Assembly (NCBI RefSeq): GCF_037976825.1
Contig: NZ_CP150269.1
Coordinates: forward strand, 455,001-519,000
Direction of reading: 5' to 3'
Length of the DNA: 64,000 nucleotides
From: Paenibacillus sp. FSL K6-1330
Lineage (GTDB): Bacteria > Bacillota > Bacilli > Paenibacillales > Paenibacillaceae
Shown one piece after another: positions 9,838 through 19,397 of this stretch. Positions within the stretch are counted from its first letter, which is position 1, and every line of letters begins with the position of its first letter. The notes under the pieces were generated by a model. The model was given only the letters and a program-made list of their open reading frames with translations. It did not search any database and was not told where the DNA came from. A program made the position numbers and the translations under genes.

Positions 9838-9855
9838 TGTTGCTACTATGCAACA
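9838..9855. promoter_or_regulatory. Inverted repeat between AraC regulator and sulfatase
   Basis: Perfect 6-6-6 inverted repeat TGTTGC-TACTAT-GCAACA in the divergent promoter region; a second, CAAGGA...TCCTTG, lies at 9872-9891. Candidate operator for the AraC regulator or another factor. Confidence 0.4.
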
Positions 9856-9953
9856 TATTGTATAACGATTGCAAGGATTGAGCATTCCTTGTGGGCCTGT
9901 CAAAGGGTACGATGATGAGGAACAAGTCGAACATAGTAGAGGTGAATTAAGAT

Positions 9954-11273
9954 ATGAAACAACCGAATTTTATCGTCGTATATTGCGATGATCTAGGGTA
10001 TGGGGACCTTGGGTGTTACGGTTCGGAAACCGTGAAAACCCCGCACCTGGACGGATTGGCTGATGAAGGCATTCGTTTTACAAATTGGTATTCCAACTCT
10101 CCGGTCTGCTCTCCGTCACGAGCCTCTTTATTGACAGGCAAGTATCCGGTCAGAGCGGGAGTCGGTGAAATCCTGGGGGCGAAGCGCGGCTCCCATGGCC
10201 TGCCTGCCGCCGAGGTAACGTTGGCGAAGGCGCTTAAACCCGCCGGCTACAGAACGGCATTGTATGGAAAATGGCATCTGGGTCTGTCAGAGGCAACCAG
10301 TCCGAACGCGCATGGGTTTGATGAGTTTTTCGGATTTAAGGCGGGCTGCGTCGATTTTTACTCGCACATCTTTTATTGGGGCCAAGCCCATGGAGTCAAT
10401 CCCCTTCATGATCTATGGGAAAACGAAACGGAGGTTTGGGAGAACGGCCGGTATATGACCGAACTGATTACGGAACGATCCGTTGATTTCATTAAGCGGT
10501 CTCGGGAGCAGAAGGCTCCGTTCTTCTTGTTTACGTCATACAATGCGCCGCATTATCCGATGCATGCACCACAGGAATACATGAACCGGTTTGCGCATTT
10601 GCCTTGGGATCGGCAGGTCATGGCCGCCATGATTGCAGCGGTGGATGACGGCGTCGGGGAGATCGTGAAGGCGCTGAAGGAAGCGGGTTGTTATGAGGAT
10701 ACGGTCATCTTTTTCTCCAGCGATAACGGACCGTCCTCCGAGAGCCGGAACTGGCTGGACGGGACAGAAGACGTTTATTACGGCGGGAGCGCGGGGATCT
10801 TTCGCGGGCATAAAGCAAGTCTGTTTGAAGGTGGAATCCGCGAACCTGCCATACTAAGCTGGCCGAACGGATTGGAGGGCGGACAAGTACGCGATGAGGT
10901 GGCGGCCATGATGGACATCGTACCGACCTTTCTGGATCTGGCGGGCGTCGATCCGGCGGCGGCACCGCTTCAAGGCGTTGCACTGGATGGAAGCAGCCTG
11001 AAGGGGATGCTGCGAATGGGCGAGCCGTCGCCGCATAAGCAATTGTTCTGGGAGTATCAAGGCCAACTGGCTGTCCGGGAAGGGAAATGGAAGCTGGTGC
11101 TGAACGGGAAACTTGATTTCGACCGCGTGGTTCCGGATCAGGTTCATCTGTCCGATCTGTCCAAGGATCCCGGGGAGCGCTCCAACCTGGCGGACCATTA
11201 CCCCGAGATCGTGGAACGGCTTAGCCGGGATGTGCGAGCCTGGTACGAGGAAGTGCAAAGTAACGGATCATAA
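9954..11273 (+). CDS. Cytosolic Cys-type sulfatase (arylsulfatase family)
   Basis: 439 residues of the formylglycine-dependent sulfatase family. The N-terminus has the metal-binding CDDLGYGDLGCYG; the activation motif CSPSRASLLTG starts at Cys52, which must be oxidised to formylglycine before the enzyme can hydrolyse sulfate esters. A second metal site is DNGPSSE. There is no signal peptide, so it acts inside the cell on imported sulfated sugars. No formylglycine-generating enzyme or anSME is visible in the window, so maturation must come from elsewhere. It lies between an AraC regulator and a convergent GH20 hexosaminidase, which suggests sulfated amino-sugar glycans such as mucin or glycosaminoglycan fragments; the exact substrate is unknown. 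A strong terminator follows. Confidence 0.88.
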   Translation: MKQPNFIVVYCDDLGYGDLGCYGSETVKTPHLDGLADEGIRFTNWYSNSPVCSPSRASLLTGKYPVRAGVGEILGAKRGSHGLPAAEVTLAKALKPAGYRTALYGKWHLGLSEATSPNAHGFDEFFGFKAGCVDFYSHIFYWGQAHGVNPLHDLWENETEVWENGRYMTELITERSVDFIKRSREQKAPFFLFTSYNAPHYPMHAPQEYMNRFAHLPWDRQVMAAMIAAVDDGVGEIVKALKEAGCYEDTVIFFSSDNGPSSESRNWLDGTEDVYYGGSAGIFRGHKASLFEGGIREPAILSWPNGLEGGQVRDEVAAMMDIVPTFLDLAGVDPAAAPLQGVALDGSSLKGMLRMGEPSPHKQLFWEYQGQLAVREGKWKLVLNGKLDFDRVVPDQVHLSDLSKDPGERSNLADHYPEIVERLSRDVRAWYEEVQSNGS

Positions 11274-11317
11274 GCGTGGATTAGAGCGAATCATATAAAC
11301 CTTAGCGATTATGCAAA

Positions 11318-11343
11318 AAAAAGCCCCGGCATCGGGGCTTTTT
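11318..11343. terminator. Bidirectional terminator between sulfatase and GH20
   Basis: A-run, GCCCCG, GCAT loop, CGGGGC, T-run: a textbook symmetrical intrinsic terminator between two convergent genes. Confidence 0.9.
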
Positions 11344-11390
11344 CATATATGTTGGTGACAGGTATCAGCAGATTCCGGTAGCTGGGACCC

Positions 11391-13307
11391 TTAAAAAGGA
11401 TTCAGCACATGGTAGAACACGTTCGGCGAAGCCATGCGATAATAATGACTGCACCAGCCGACCCCTTTGTGGTTGTCGCGGTTGGTCGTGCTGAACACCA
11501 GCCGTTCCTGCTCAAGCTCCTCAATGTTTGCCATCCGTCCCTCAACGTATTCTAGAATGCGGAACGATGCGCTATCCAGGCGGGTGATGACGCCGCCATA
11601 GCGGATGTCGATGACCTCCCAGCCGAAGGGCTTGAACATCCGGTGCCACTGCGTGCGGTGGACAATGCGCAGCTCTTGCACGGCTTTGGAAATGGCAGGG
11701 AGCACGACCTTGGCCATATGCCTTAAGGTATCGGTGTCCTTGGTGTCATAGGCTTTCTTCAGCAAAATGCCAATCTCGCTTTTGCGTTTGAGGACGGCGC
11801 TCAACTTCTCCGGCATATCGAACAGATAGTCCAGCTCGGCGCTGCTATCGCGCTTCGCTCGCAGGTTTTGCTCCAGTTCGGCATAGTGGTTCGAGAGGTC
11901 CAGGCCTTCGATCTGTTTGTCGAACATCCCAAGGAGCACGTCCTGATACAGCAAAAATTTCGACGGGTTGCTCTGCTTGGCGTTGTTCGGCTCCTGGCCG
12001 GGGATTTCGTCCAGATCCTTAAGCAGGAGGAATGTATCCATATCGATGCCCGTACAGAATTTCACCCGTTCCGCCAACTGAACCGGGGACGGCTTCTGTT
12101 CCGAGTAGGCATGCTCGGCATAGAGCTGCAGACCAAGCAGCGCCGCGAACGGATTTCCTTCGTTGCCGTCATCGCCCCACATCGTGGCGTATACCTCGCG
12201 GATTCCCTCCTGCTTGCACACTTGAAGCGCAACATCCGAAGCGTTCAGGGACAAACCGTAGTTGACGCCGAAGGTGTTGAAAATCCAGACGGCTCCCGCA
12301 AACACGAGGTTGCACCCCAGCGGACGGTGATTGGCGATCAGCTTCTTATAGTCCTCCGGCTCCATGTGGGTATAGTCCCAGTACACCATGTCCACGTCCT
12401 TCGGGATGCGGCGGGCCATATCCTCTGGAATCGACGTTTCCTTATCGTAATATGCCGCATCGCCGCCTCCGCCGGCAGCGAGCTTCAGAAACATGTCGCT
12501 CCACATCATCGGCTTCAGGCCGCGTTTGCGAACGGCAGCCAGGACTTTGTTTAGATGGGTGATCATGATGTCGAAACGGCTCACATAACCGTTGTGATCC
12601 AAATATTTTCCCCGACCAAGCTCCTCCGCTTCGTCCATCCCGATATGAATCTTGTTGCTGCGGAACGGAGCGCTGGCTGCCTCGATCATCCGTTCAATCA
12701 GGGAATCTGTCTGCTCGCTGCCGACAAGAAGGGCCCCCTTCGTATCACGGTAATGTTTGATGGGCTCCCACTTCAGAAACTCCTCCAGGTGCGCCAAGGT
12801 TTGGATGCTTGGAAAAGCCTCGATGCCGAATTGGTCGGCATAATCGTCAATGGCTTTCAGTTCCGCCTGCGTGTAGCGACCGCGCATATAACCGAAATAC
12901 GGCTCGCCTTCGATTTGGTAGGTATCCTCCATGTATAACATCACGCTGTTCATTCCCATCAGGGCCATCTTGTTCAGCATGAGTTTGAAGCTGTCCACGG
13001 TCAGCACGGCGTTGCGGGACAGGTCGAACATCGGGCCGATCCGGTCAAATTGCTGACGTTCGTGAAGGTGGAACGTATCGCTTTGGCGGCTATGTTGAAC
13101 CAGCAAGCCGAGTCCCCGGAAAAATTGATGTTTTCGTCCGTAACGAATATAGGCGTGAGTCCGGTCCCTGCCGACCTCCAGATCTCCATCCGACAAGGCT
13201 ACCTCTACGGGGACTCCGTCCTCCCCAAGCTCTACGCCAAGCTCATCCAGCAGCAGCTGAATGCCGGGCATGACATCCGTAACAACGCCCTCAAAACGAA
13301 ATTTCAT
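11391..13307 (-). CDS. GH20-type beta-N-acetylhexosaminidase, cytosolic
   Basis: 638 residues without a signal peptide. A GH20-like barrel spans roughly 90-420: VDSFKLMLNKMALMGMNSVMLY is the family's opening strand region, and IHIGMDEAEELG carries the catalytic Asp225-Glu226 pair used for substrate-assisted cleavage of terminal GlcNAc or GalNAc. A helical C-terminal region follows (about 420-600). ATG 13307 is preferred over an in-frame ATG at 13397 because AGGGGGAT lies 6-8 nt before it and the longer start reads through the operator. It converges on the sulfatase and probably removes amino sugars from imported oligosaccharides. Its own promoter region holds a striking 36-nt inverted repeat. 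Confidence 0.85.
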   Translation of the reverse strand: MKFRFEGVVTDVMPGIQLLLDELGVELGEDGVPVEVALSDGDLEVGRDRTHAYIRYGRKHQFFRGLGLLVQHSRQSDTFHLHERQQFDRIGPMFDLSRNAVLTVDSFKLMLNKMALMGMNSVMLYMEDTYQIEGEPYFGYMRGRYTQAELKAIDDYADQFGIEAFPSIQTLAHLEEFLKWEPIKHYRDTKGALLVGSEQTDSLIERMIEAASAPFRSNKIHIGMDEAEELGRGKYLDHNGYVSRFDIMITHLNKVLAAVRKRGLKPMMWSDMFLKLAAGGGGDAAYYDKETSIPEDMARRIPKDVDMVYWDYTHMEPEDYKKLIANHRPLGCNLVFAGAVWIFNTFGVNYGLSLNASDVALQVCKQEGIREVYATMWGDDGNEGNPFAALLGLQLYAEHAYSEQKPSPVQLAERVKFCTGIDMDTFLLLKDLDEIPGQEPNNAKQSNPSKFLLYQDVLLGMFDKQIEGLDLSNHYAELEQNLRAKRDSSAELDYLFDMPEKLSAVLKRKSEIGILLKKAYDTKDTDTLRHMAKVVLPAISKAVQELRIVHRTQWHRMFKPFGWEVIDIRYGGVITRLDSASFRILEYVEGRMANIEELEQERLVFSTTNRDNHKGVGWCSHYYRMASPNVFYHVLNPF

Positions 13308-13337
13308 ATGAAATCCCCCTGCATCCATGATTTTGCG

Positions 13338-13373
13338 AACATTAAACATTATATCATTATAATGTTTAATGTT
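13338..13373. promoter_or_regulatory. 36-nt perfect inverted repeat, probable operator of the GH20 gene
   Basis: AACATTAAACATTATA (13338-13353), TCAT spacer, then its exact reverse complement TATAATGTTTAATGTT (13358-13373). It lies 31 nt upstream of the GH20 start and overlaps a possible minus-strand -10 (TAACAT, 17 nt from TTGATT). A 16-bp perfect arm is long for a single dimer and suggests two nested or adjacent sites. The regulator is not identified. Confidence 0.7.
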
Positions 13374-13481
13374 ATGGGAATCGTCGTGGGAAATCAATCA
13401 TTAGTTTGCGAAAGTATGCTTCCAATTCATTTTACTAGAAACAACAATCAGTAACACCTTAAACGGATGAAGCGCGCGTGG

Positions 13482-13515
13482 AAGGGAATCATTCATTCCG
13501 ATGGTTGATTCCCTT
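13482..13515. terminator. Hairpin between GH20 and pullulanase promoters
   Basis: Perfect 10-bp stem AAGGGAATCA/TGATTCCCTT followed by TATTTGTT on the plus strand. No gene ends just before it on that strand, so it may be a terminator of an unseen transcript or an operator. Confidence 0.35.
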
Positions 13516-13593
13516 TATTTGTTAGAGCCAGATCTGATGGTGAGAGTCTCACTTGAGCCGCAAAATAGTTCTTGAAAACAGGCCAAAATGTGG

Positions 13594-13622
13594 TTGACGG
13601 CAAGGAACCTCGATACTACAAT
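13594..13622 (+). promoter_or_regulatory. Sigma-A promoter of the pullulanase gene
   Basis: TTGACG (13594-13599), 17-nt spacer, TACAAT (13617-13622): close to consensus with ideal spacing. The leader to the start codon is about 200 nt. Confidence 0.75.
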
Positions 13623-13628
13623 AAAGAA

Positions 13629-13657
13629 TGCAAACGTTTCCATTGTAATCGCTTTCA
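13629..13657. promoter_or_regulatory. Tandem CcpA (cre) sites just downstream of the pullulanase promoter
   Basis: TGCAAACGTTTCCA (13629-13642) and TGTAATCGCTTTCA (13644-13657), one base apart. The second fits the cre consensus TGWAANCGNTNWCA fully; the first differs at two positions. A third near-match begins at 13750 (TGCAAGCGTTTGCG). Their place at about +1 to +30 predicts glucose repression by blocking transcription. Confidence 0.75.
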
Positions 13658-13828
13658 TCTATCTTTGTTTCATTCTATATTTCGAACCATTTCTCTAACC
13701 ATTGTCAGTTATTGTCGTGCTTTACTTGATGGAAGCTCAAACCTATTTATGCAAGCGTTTGCGCAATGATTGGCATTAAAATAGCATCAACTGTACCTAA
13801 TTCAAGAACCGAAGGAGGTTATTTGTTC

Positions 13829-16800
13829 ATGAGAATGACTGTTTTAAGCAAACGAACGTGGTCCGTCATCATGATTTTTTCGTTGATTTTCTCCATGCTT
13901 GGCATTCCGCCATCACCGGCCAGTGCCAATAACGCGCCAAACCAGGTTACGCTGGTAGGAAGTCTGCAATCCGAACTAGGCCATAGCGGAGATTGGGACC
14001 CGGCCGCCGCCGCGACAACCATGCACGATACGGGGAACGGAGAATACAGGTTTACCGGCCACTTGCCCGCGGGATCGTACGAGTACAAGATCGCGATTGA
14101 TGGCAATTGGAACGAGAATTACGGCTCCGCCCATTATTCCAATCCCAGCGGAGCGAACAAGGATGGCAACATCCTCATAACGCTCGCCCAAGACTCCCAG
14201 GTTACCTTTTATTACAATCATGGGACCCACCGGATCGCGGATTCTACATACTACGCTCCGATTGAGGCGGATAAGCTTCCCCGTGTGATCGGCAGCTTCC
14301 AATCGGGCATCGGCGAAGCAGCCGACTGGTCGCCTGCGGATGCAAGATTAATTATGCAGGATTCCGATTATGACAATGTATACACGGTGACAGCCGACGT
14401 GTACGAAGGGGATCATGAGTATCAAATCGCTTTGGGCAGCGATGCGGCAAGCGCGGTTCACCCCGCTAATCGGGAAGCGCTTCAGCTGCCGCAAGATGTG
14501 AAGGTTACATTCAGCTATAATGCGAACGATCATGGTGTTGCCGCTCGTTTCACGGTGCCTGCAGATCCGGGAACGCCGGTTCCCGCTAACCATCTGCGCG
14601 TCCATTACAACCGGGCAGACGTGAATTACGGCAGCATTGGTCTGTGGATTTTTGATGACGTTGCAGTTCCGTCAGCCAACTGGCCGACAGGCGCAACGCC
14701 ATTCCCGAGCGGTCAGCAGGACAGCTACGGCACCTTCGTCGACATTCCGCTCAAGGACGGCGCCCAAAAAGTCGGGATCGTCGTTGTCGACCGCATTAGC
14801 GGCAACAAAGACGGCGGCGACAAAAAATTTGCCTTAACCTCGCCGGACATGAACGAAGTATGGCTCAAGGAAGGCTCCGATACGGTATATAGCTTTGAGC
14901 CTGTTGAGCTGCCGGCAGATACCGTGCGTATCCACTATCAAAGACAGGATCAGAACTACGATCCGTACGGTTTGTGGATATGGGGTGATGATGTCGCTGC
15001 GCCTTCGAAAGACTGGCCGACAGGAGCCACCATGTTCCCGGCAGATCAAACCGACCGTTACGGCACTTACGTGGACGTGCCGATGAAGCCGGGGGCCCAG
15101 AAGATTAATTTCCTCGTGCTGGATCCGTCCAAGGGAGATGCCGGGAAAGACGGCGGCGACAAGGGTTTTACCCTGATAGACCGATACCAGCATTTGTTTA
15201 TTAAAGAAGGCGACAATACCGTCTACACATCTCCGCATGGGGAGGTGCCTACGGGGTTAGTCTCGGCAGAGGTATTGTCTCCCGGAAAGCTCCAGCTCGG
15301 ATTTACGATGACCGATGGTTTGGAAGCGGATATGCTGAAGAATGAGCTGCAGATCAAGGATAAGGCCGACAACACGGTTACCATTCAAGACGTGAAGATT
15401 GTCGGAAAAACCACCATCGAAGTGTCGGCATTATTCCAGTTGGATCAGACTCCGCTTAAGGTAACCTACGCCGGAAAAACCGTATCGGCTTCGACCGGCT
15501 GGAGAATGCTGGATGAGATGTACGCGTACGACGGCGATGATCTCGGGGCGACTTATCAGTCCGGTGGGGCCGAGCTCAAGCTGTGGGCACCGACGGCAAC
15601 CGAGGTCACCGCGAATGTGTACAGCAAGGATGATGCAACGCAGTTGATTGGCAATGTAACCCTGCAAAAAGGCGATAAAGGGGTTTGGTCGGTTCATTTG
15701 AAACCGGGAGATCTCGGAATTCAGGATTTTAGAGGATATTTTTATCAATACGAAGTGACCAACAACGGTGTGACGAAAGCCGTGCTGGATCCATATGCCA
15801 AATCCATGGCGCAATTTAGAGTGAACACCAAAGGTGAAGCAGGACCGGACGGTGATACCGTCGGCAAAGCGGCTATCGTCGACTTGAGTCAAACGGATCC
15901 TGCCGGCTTCGGTTTTGCGGACATTCCTGGTTATGAGCAGCGGGAAGACGCCATCATCTGGGAGATTCACGTCCGGGATTTTACGTCGGATCCGACGATT
16001 GAGAACGATCTGCATAACGCGACTTGGGGATCCTACGACGCATTCAAAGAGAAGCTCAAATACATCAAGTCCCTAGGCGTTACCCATGTTCAGCTGCTGC
16101 CCGTGATGGCGTGGTATTACGGGGACGAAGCTGCCATGAAGAACAGGGAGCTGGAATATTCGGCAAAAGACAATGAGTACAACTGGGGATATGATCCGCA
16201 CAGTTATTTCTCGCCTGATGGTGCTTACTCCGAGGATCCTACGGATCCGGAATTGCGAATCAAGGAACTGAAAGCGATGATTAACGCCATCCACGAGGCG
16301 GACATGGGCGTCGTATTGGACGTGGTATACACCCATATGGCCAAGGCAGAATTCCTGAATGATATCGTGCCAAACTATTATGCCTTCCAGGACGCCAACG
16401 GCAATTTCATCGGCGGCTTCGGCAACAACCTGGCAACCAACCATAAGATGGCCGAGAAGCTGATGGTAGACTCCGTGAAATACTGGTTCGACGAATACAA
16501 AATCGACGGCATGCGCTGGGACATGATGGGCGACGCCACGTATGAGGCTGTACAGAACGCCTATGATGCCGCAGCCTCCATTAACCCGAACGCTCTGTTT
16601 ATCGGCGAGGGCTGGGTCACCTTCGGCGGACATCTGTCGGATCCTTCCCTGGCAGGCAAGGGGGCAGACCAGAATTGGATGGATAAGACGGACGACGTCG
16701 GCGTCTTCTCGGATGAGTTCCGCAACGAGCTGAAATCCGGCTTCGGCAATGAAGGTGAGCCTAGATTCATTACGGGCGGCGCACGCGACATCCAAACGAT

Positions 16801-18790
16801 TTTCAACAATATCAAGGCCCAGCCTAGCAACACGAAGGAAGATGACCCGGGCGACATCGTTCAATACATTGAAGCCCATGACAATCTGCCGCTGTACGAC
16901 ATCATTGCGCAGTCTATCAAGAAGGACCCTTCGATAGCAACGAATGATCTGGAGATTCATAAACGCATTCGTCTGGGCAACCTGATTACTTTGACTTCGC
17001 AAGGAACGGCTTTCCTCCATGCAGGACAGGAATACGGGCGGACTAAGCAATGGCTGGGTCTGGGTGTGCCCGAGCAAAAATATCACGAATTAGAGGACGA
17101 GGCGGGAAACCGTTTCGGTTATTTCATCCACGACTCCTACGACTCCTCTGATGCCATCAACATGTTTGATTGGGAAAAGGCAACGGATGAAACCAAGTAT
17201 CCGGAGAACAACAAGACGCGGGAATATACGACCGGATTGATCGAGTTAAGAAAATCGTCCGACGCCTTCCGCCTTGGCGATCAGTCCATAGTGAATTCGA
17301 ATGTGACCCTGCTGCAGATTCCCGAGGTGAAAGCGCAGGATCTGGTTATTGCTTATAAAAATAAAGCCACGGACGGAACCGGCACTTATTATGTATTCGT
17401 TAATGCCGATAACCAGTCAAGACGATTGACGCTTAGCGAGGATCTAACCTCCGGCACGGTGGTGGTTGATAACGACGAAGCGGGCACGACCGGCGTCAAG
17501 GCGAAGTCCGGATTTACGTTATCCTCCGGCTCGATTACGCTTGAACCTCTGACGGCCGTTGTAATTAAAATGAAAGCTAAGATCGATGACGGTGGCAACG
17601 GCAGCAACCCTGGCAGTGGAAATGGAAATGGAAGCGGAGGCGGGGGAGCAGGCGGCAATCCGGCGACCGATCCGGGAACGAAGCCAAATCAGGGTCAGCG
17701 GATCATCAACGAAGAATCGCTGCGCGGCGGGCAAGAGAAAGTGACGATTCAGCTCGGTGCCGAGGATATCGAAGTTCTCCTGCCGCTGACGGCAGGGGAT
17801 ATTCTGGGGACGAAGCCGTTAGAACTGAAACAGGACGGCGTGATGGTACAGCTTCCATCCGCGCTGCTCAAAGCGCTGCGCCAACTCGTACCGGCCGATC
17901 AGGCTAAGGATGCGGTTATCTCGTTTAAGCTGGAGGAGATTGGATCGCAGACGGCTGCCTCTCTTATAGCCAAAGCAGCTGCTTCCGAGAAGGCTAAACT
18001 GAAGCAGGGCAGCAAGCTGTATGATTTCCAGCTTTCCGTCCGCACGAAAGATGGCAAGGCATATAAACTGGAGCGTTTCATAGCACCCGCAACGATTGGA
18101 TTTGCAGTCGACAGCGCCATTCACGGCAAACTGGCCGGTATCTACCATATCTCAGATCAAGGCCAACTGAAATATGCTGGCGGCAAGCTGGTAAACGGGC
18201 TGCTGACGGCCGAAGTCAGCCAATTCAGCACATATGCTGCATTGGAATATGATAAATCGTTTGTGGACCTTACCGGCCATTGGGCCGAGCAAGCGGTAAA
18301 AGAGCTTTCCGCGAAGCATATTGTAAATGGCACCGGCGATACGAAATTCAGCCCGAATCAGTCGCTGACACGCGCGCAGTTCGCTGCAATGCTCGTTCGT
18401 GCCCTGAGTCTTGAAAGTACGCAAGGCACGGCCTTCACTGATGTGGACGGCGAAGCGTGGTATGCTTCGGCGATTGCGGCAGCTTATCAGCATGGACTGG
18501 TGAATGGCAGAGGCAAGGACACCTTCTCGCCGAACGCGGCCATCACCCGCGAAGAGCTGGCTGTGATGCTTTATCGTGCATACCGGACCAGGGGGAACGC
18601 CTCTTCTTTAGCAGAAGCACCGGACCTGAAGGATAAGCAGCAAATTTCTCCATGGGCAGTCCAAGCGGTGAATGAAGCCTTGTCCCTTGGCTTGATGAAG
18701 GGGCAGGCCAATGGCACGTTTACGCCGAATGCCAAGACCACCCGTGCTGAAAGCGCACAAGCCATGCTGAATCTGTTGGACCGACTCTGA
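13829..18790 (+). CDS. Surface-anchored pullulanase (GH13) with CBM41 and SLH domains
   Basis: 1653 residues: signal peptide (about 1-32); two X25-type beta domains (about 40-240); two CBM41 modules (about 260-460; HYNRADVNYGSIGLWIF and HYQRQDQNYDPYGLWIW); CBM48-like part and GH13 barrel with the pullulanase signature YNWGYDPHSYFSP (about 786). Catalytic residues by motif are Asp898 (DGMRWD), Glu927 (IGEGW) and Asp1018 (EAHD). Region I reads DVVYTHM. A Gly/Asn/Ser linker (about 1255-1288), another domain and three SLH domains (about 1478-1650) follow. It hydrolyses alpha-1,6 links of pullulan, amylopectin or glycogen outside the cell. ATG 13829 follows GAAGGAGGT by 10 nt; an upstream ATG at 13766 lacks a ribosome site. 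A promoter with tandem cre sites precedes it. Confidence 0.93.
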   Translation: MRMTVLSKRTWSVIMIFSLIFSMLGIPPSPASANNAPNQVTLVGSLQSELGHSGDWDPAAAATTMHDTGNGEYRFTGHLPAGSYEYKIAIDGNWNENYGSAHYSNPSGANKDGNILITLAQDSQVTFYYNHGTHRIADSTYYAPIEADKLPRVIGSFQSGIGEAADWSPADARLIMQDSDYDNVYTVTADVYEGDHEYQIALGSDAASAVHPANREALQLPQDVKVTFSYNANDHGVAARFTVPADPGTPVPANHLRVHYNRADVNYGSIGLWIFDDVAVPSANWPTGATPFPSGQQDSYGTFVDIPLKDGAQKVGIVVVDRISGNKDGGDKKFALTSPDMNEVWLKEGSDTVYSFEPVELPADTVRIHYQRQDQNYDPYGLWIWGDDVAAPSKDWPTGATMFPADQTDRYGTYVDVPMKPGAQKINFLVLDPSKGDAGKDGGDKGFTLIDRYQHLFIKEGDNTVYTSPHGEVPTGLVSAEVLSPGKLQLGFTMTDGLEADMLKNELQIKDKADNTVTIQDVKIVGKTTIEVSALFQLDQTPLKVTYAGKTVSASTGWRMLDEMYAYDGDDLGATYQSGGAELKLWAPTATEVTANVYSKDDATQLIGNVTLQKGDKGVWSVHLKPGDLGIQDFRGYFYQYEVTNNGVTKAVLDPYAKSMAQFRVNTKGEAGPDGDTVGKAAIVDLSQTDPAGFGFADIPGYEQREDAIIWEIHVRDFTSDPTIENDLHNATWGSYDAFKEKLKYIKSLGVTHVQLLPVMAWYYGDEAAMKNRELEYSAKDNEYNWGYDPHSYFSPDGAYSEDPTDPELRIKELKAMINAIHEADMGVVLDVVYTHMAKAEFLNDIVPNYYAFQDANGNFIGGFGNNLATNHKMAEKLMVDSVKYWFDEYKIDGMRWDMMGDATYEAVQNAYDAAASINPNALFIGEGWVTFGGHLSDPSLAGKGADQNWMDKTDDVGVFSDEFRNELKSGFGNEGEPRFITGGARDIQTIFNNIKAQPSNTKEDDPGDIVQYIEAHDNLPLYDIIAQSIKKDPSIATNDLEIHKRIRLGNLITLTSQGTAFLHAGQEYGRTKQWLGLGVPEQKYHELEDEAGNRFGYFIHDSYDSSDAINMFDWEKATDETKYPENNKTREYTTGLIELRKSSDAFRLGDQSIVNSNVTLLQIPEVKAQDLVIAYKNKATDGTGTYYVFVNADNQSRRLTLSEDLTSGTVVVDNDEAGTTGVKAKSGFTLSSGSITLEPLTAVVIKMKAKIDDGGNGSNPGSGNGNGSGGGGAGGNPATDPGTKPNQGQRIINEESLRGGQEKVTIQLGAEDIEVLLPLTAGDILGTKPLELKQDGVMVQLPSALLKALRQLVPADQAKDAVISFKLEEIGSQTAASLIAKAAASEKAKLKQGSKLYDFQLSVRTKDGKAYKLERFIAPATIGFAVDSAIHGKLAGIYHISDQGQLKYAGGKLVNGLLTAEVSQFSTYAALEYDKSFVDLTGHWAEQAVKELSAKHIVNGTGDTKFSPNQSLTRAQFAAMLVRALSLESTQGTAFTDVDGEAWYASAIAAAYQHGLVNGRGKDTFSPNAAITREELAVMLYRAYRTRGNASSLAEAPDLKDKQQISPWAVQAVNEALSLGLMKGQANGTFTPNAKTTRAESAQAMLNLLDRL

Positions 18791-18830
18791 AGTAGCACCA
18801 GATATTCTTAAGCAAGAATATTAAATCGGG

Positions 18831-18863
18831 AAAAGAGCCCTGGATAATTCAGTGGCTCTTTTT
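18831..18863 (+). terminator. Terminator of the pullulanase gene
   Basis: AAAAGAGCC pairs with GGCTCTTTT around a 14-nt loop and ends in a T-run, 40 nt after the stop. Confidence 0.8.
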
Positions 18864-19002
18864 ACCGTCATATGACAGTGTTTTCTTTTTCCTTCCTCAT
18901 CCGCTTATAAATAGTAAGTATGCATTCCTTGCCTACCGTCAACTCTAGTACGTAGAGTTATATGAGTGGCCTTGGTTGGTTCGTTGATCATTTATAATTT
19001 AG

Positions 19003-19037
19003 AAGTCCTTCAGGCAATCCCTGAAGGACTTTTTTTG
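19003..19037 (+). terminator. Orphan intrinsic terminator
   Basis: AAGTCCTTCAGG, CAATC loop, CCTGAAGGACTT, then seven T: a perfect 12-bp stem. No gene on the plus strand ends within 200 nt before it apart from the already terminated pullulanase. Confidence 0.85.
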
Positions 19038-19397
19038 TGTCTTTTGTCGCAGAACCATTGGATTATTTATGTAATTTTGATATAGTAACCCTACCTCTAT
19101 GATCTTGCTTGCCTCGGCTTGGCGCCTCTATTCTTACAACAATTCTCTGCGTTCCACCATGGCTTTCCAGACACGGGACGATCATGCCCGTATCATATTA
19201 GCAAGGCGAGTTATCTGATACCAAATGGAATGAATTGTGAATCGGCAGGCCTATCGCGTGAGGAAAATGCATCTAACTTCGAAATGAGACGTAGTATGTG
19301 TTATATCCTTCATTTACCTATGTTTTACGGATATTTTAAAAGGCGGTTATAAGTCGAATCAGTCATCGCTCTATAGGAGTAAGGGAGGTGTTAATTC

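Larger units (their letters stand above)
18791..19397. other. 607-nt gap with two terminators and no clear gene
   Basis: Holds the pullulanase terminator (18831-18863) and a second, stronger terminator (19003-19037). Only short unconvincing reading frames lie between and after them. The second terminator has no visible gene in front, so the 140 nt between them could be a small RNA or a gene remnant. ACGGG...CCCGT at about 19175-19195 can form a small hairpin. Confidence 0.4.

Noticed and set aside
16310..16345. DVVYTHM in the pullulanase, different from the usual DVVYNHT, as a sign of inactivity.
   Set aside because: The three catalytic acids are intact and I recall the same variant in other Gram-positive surface pullulanases.
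16073..17086. Long minus-strand frame opposite the pullulanase.
   Set aside because: It mirrors the strongly coding plus strand, has no ribosome site, and its composition is that of an antisense shadow.
19119..19352. 77-codon plus-strand frame before the TelA operon.
   Set aside because: No ribosome site, mixed composition, no recognisable domain; treated as non-coding.
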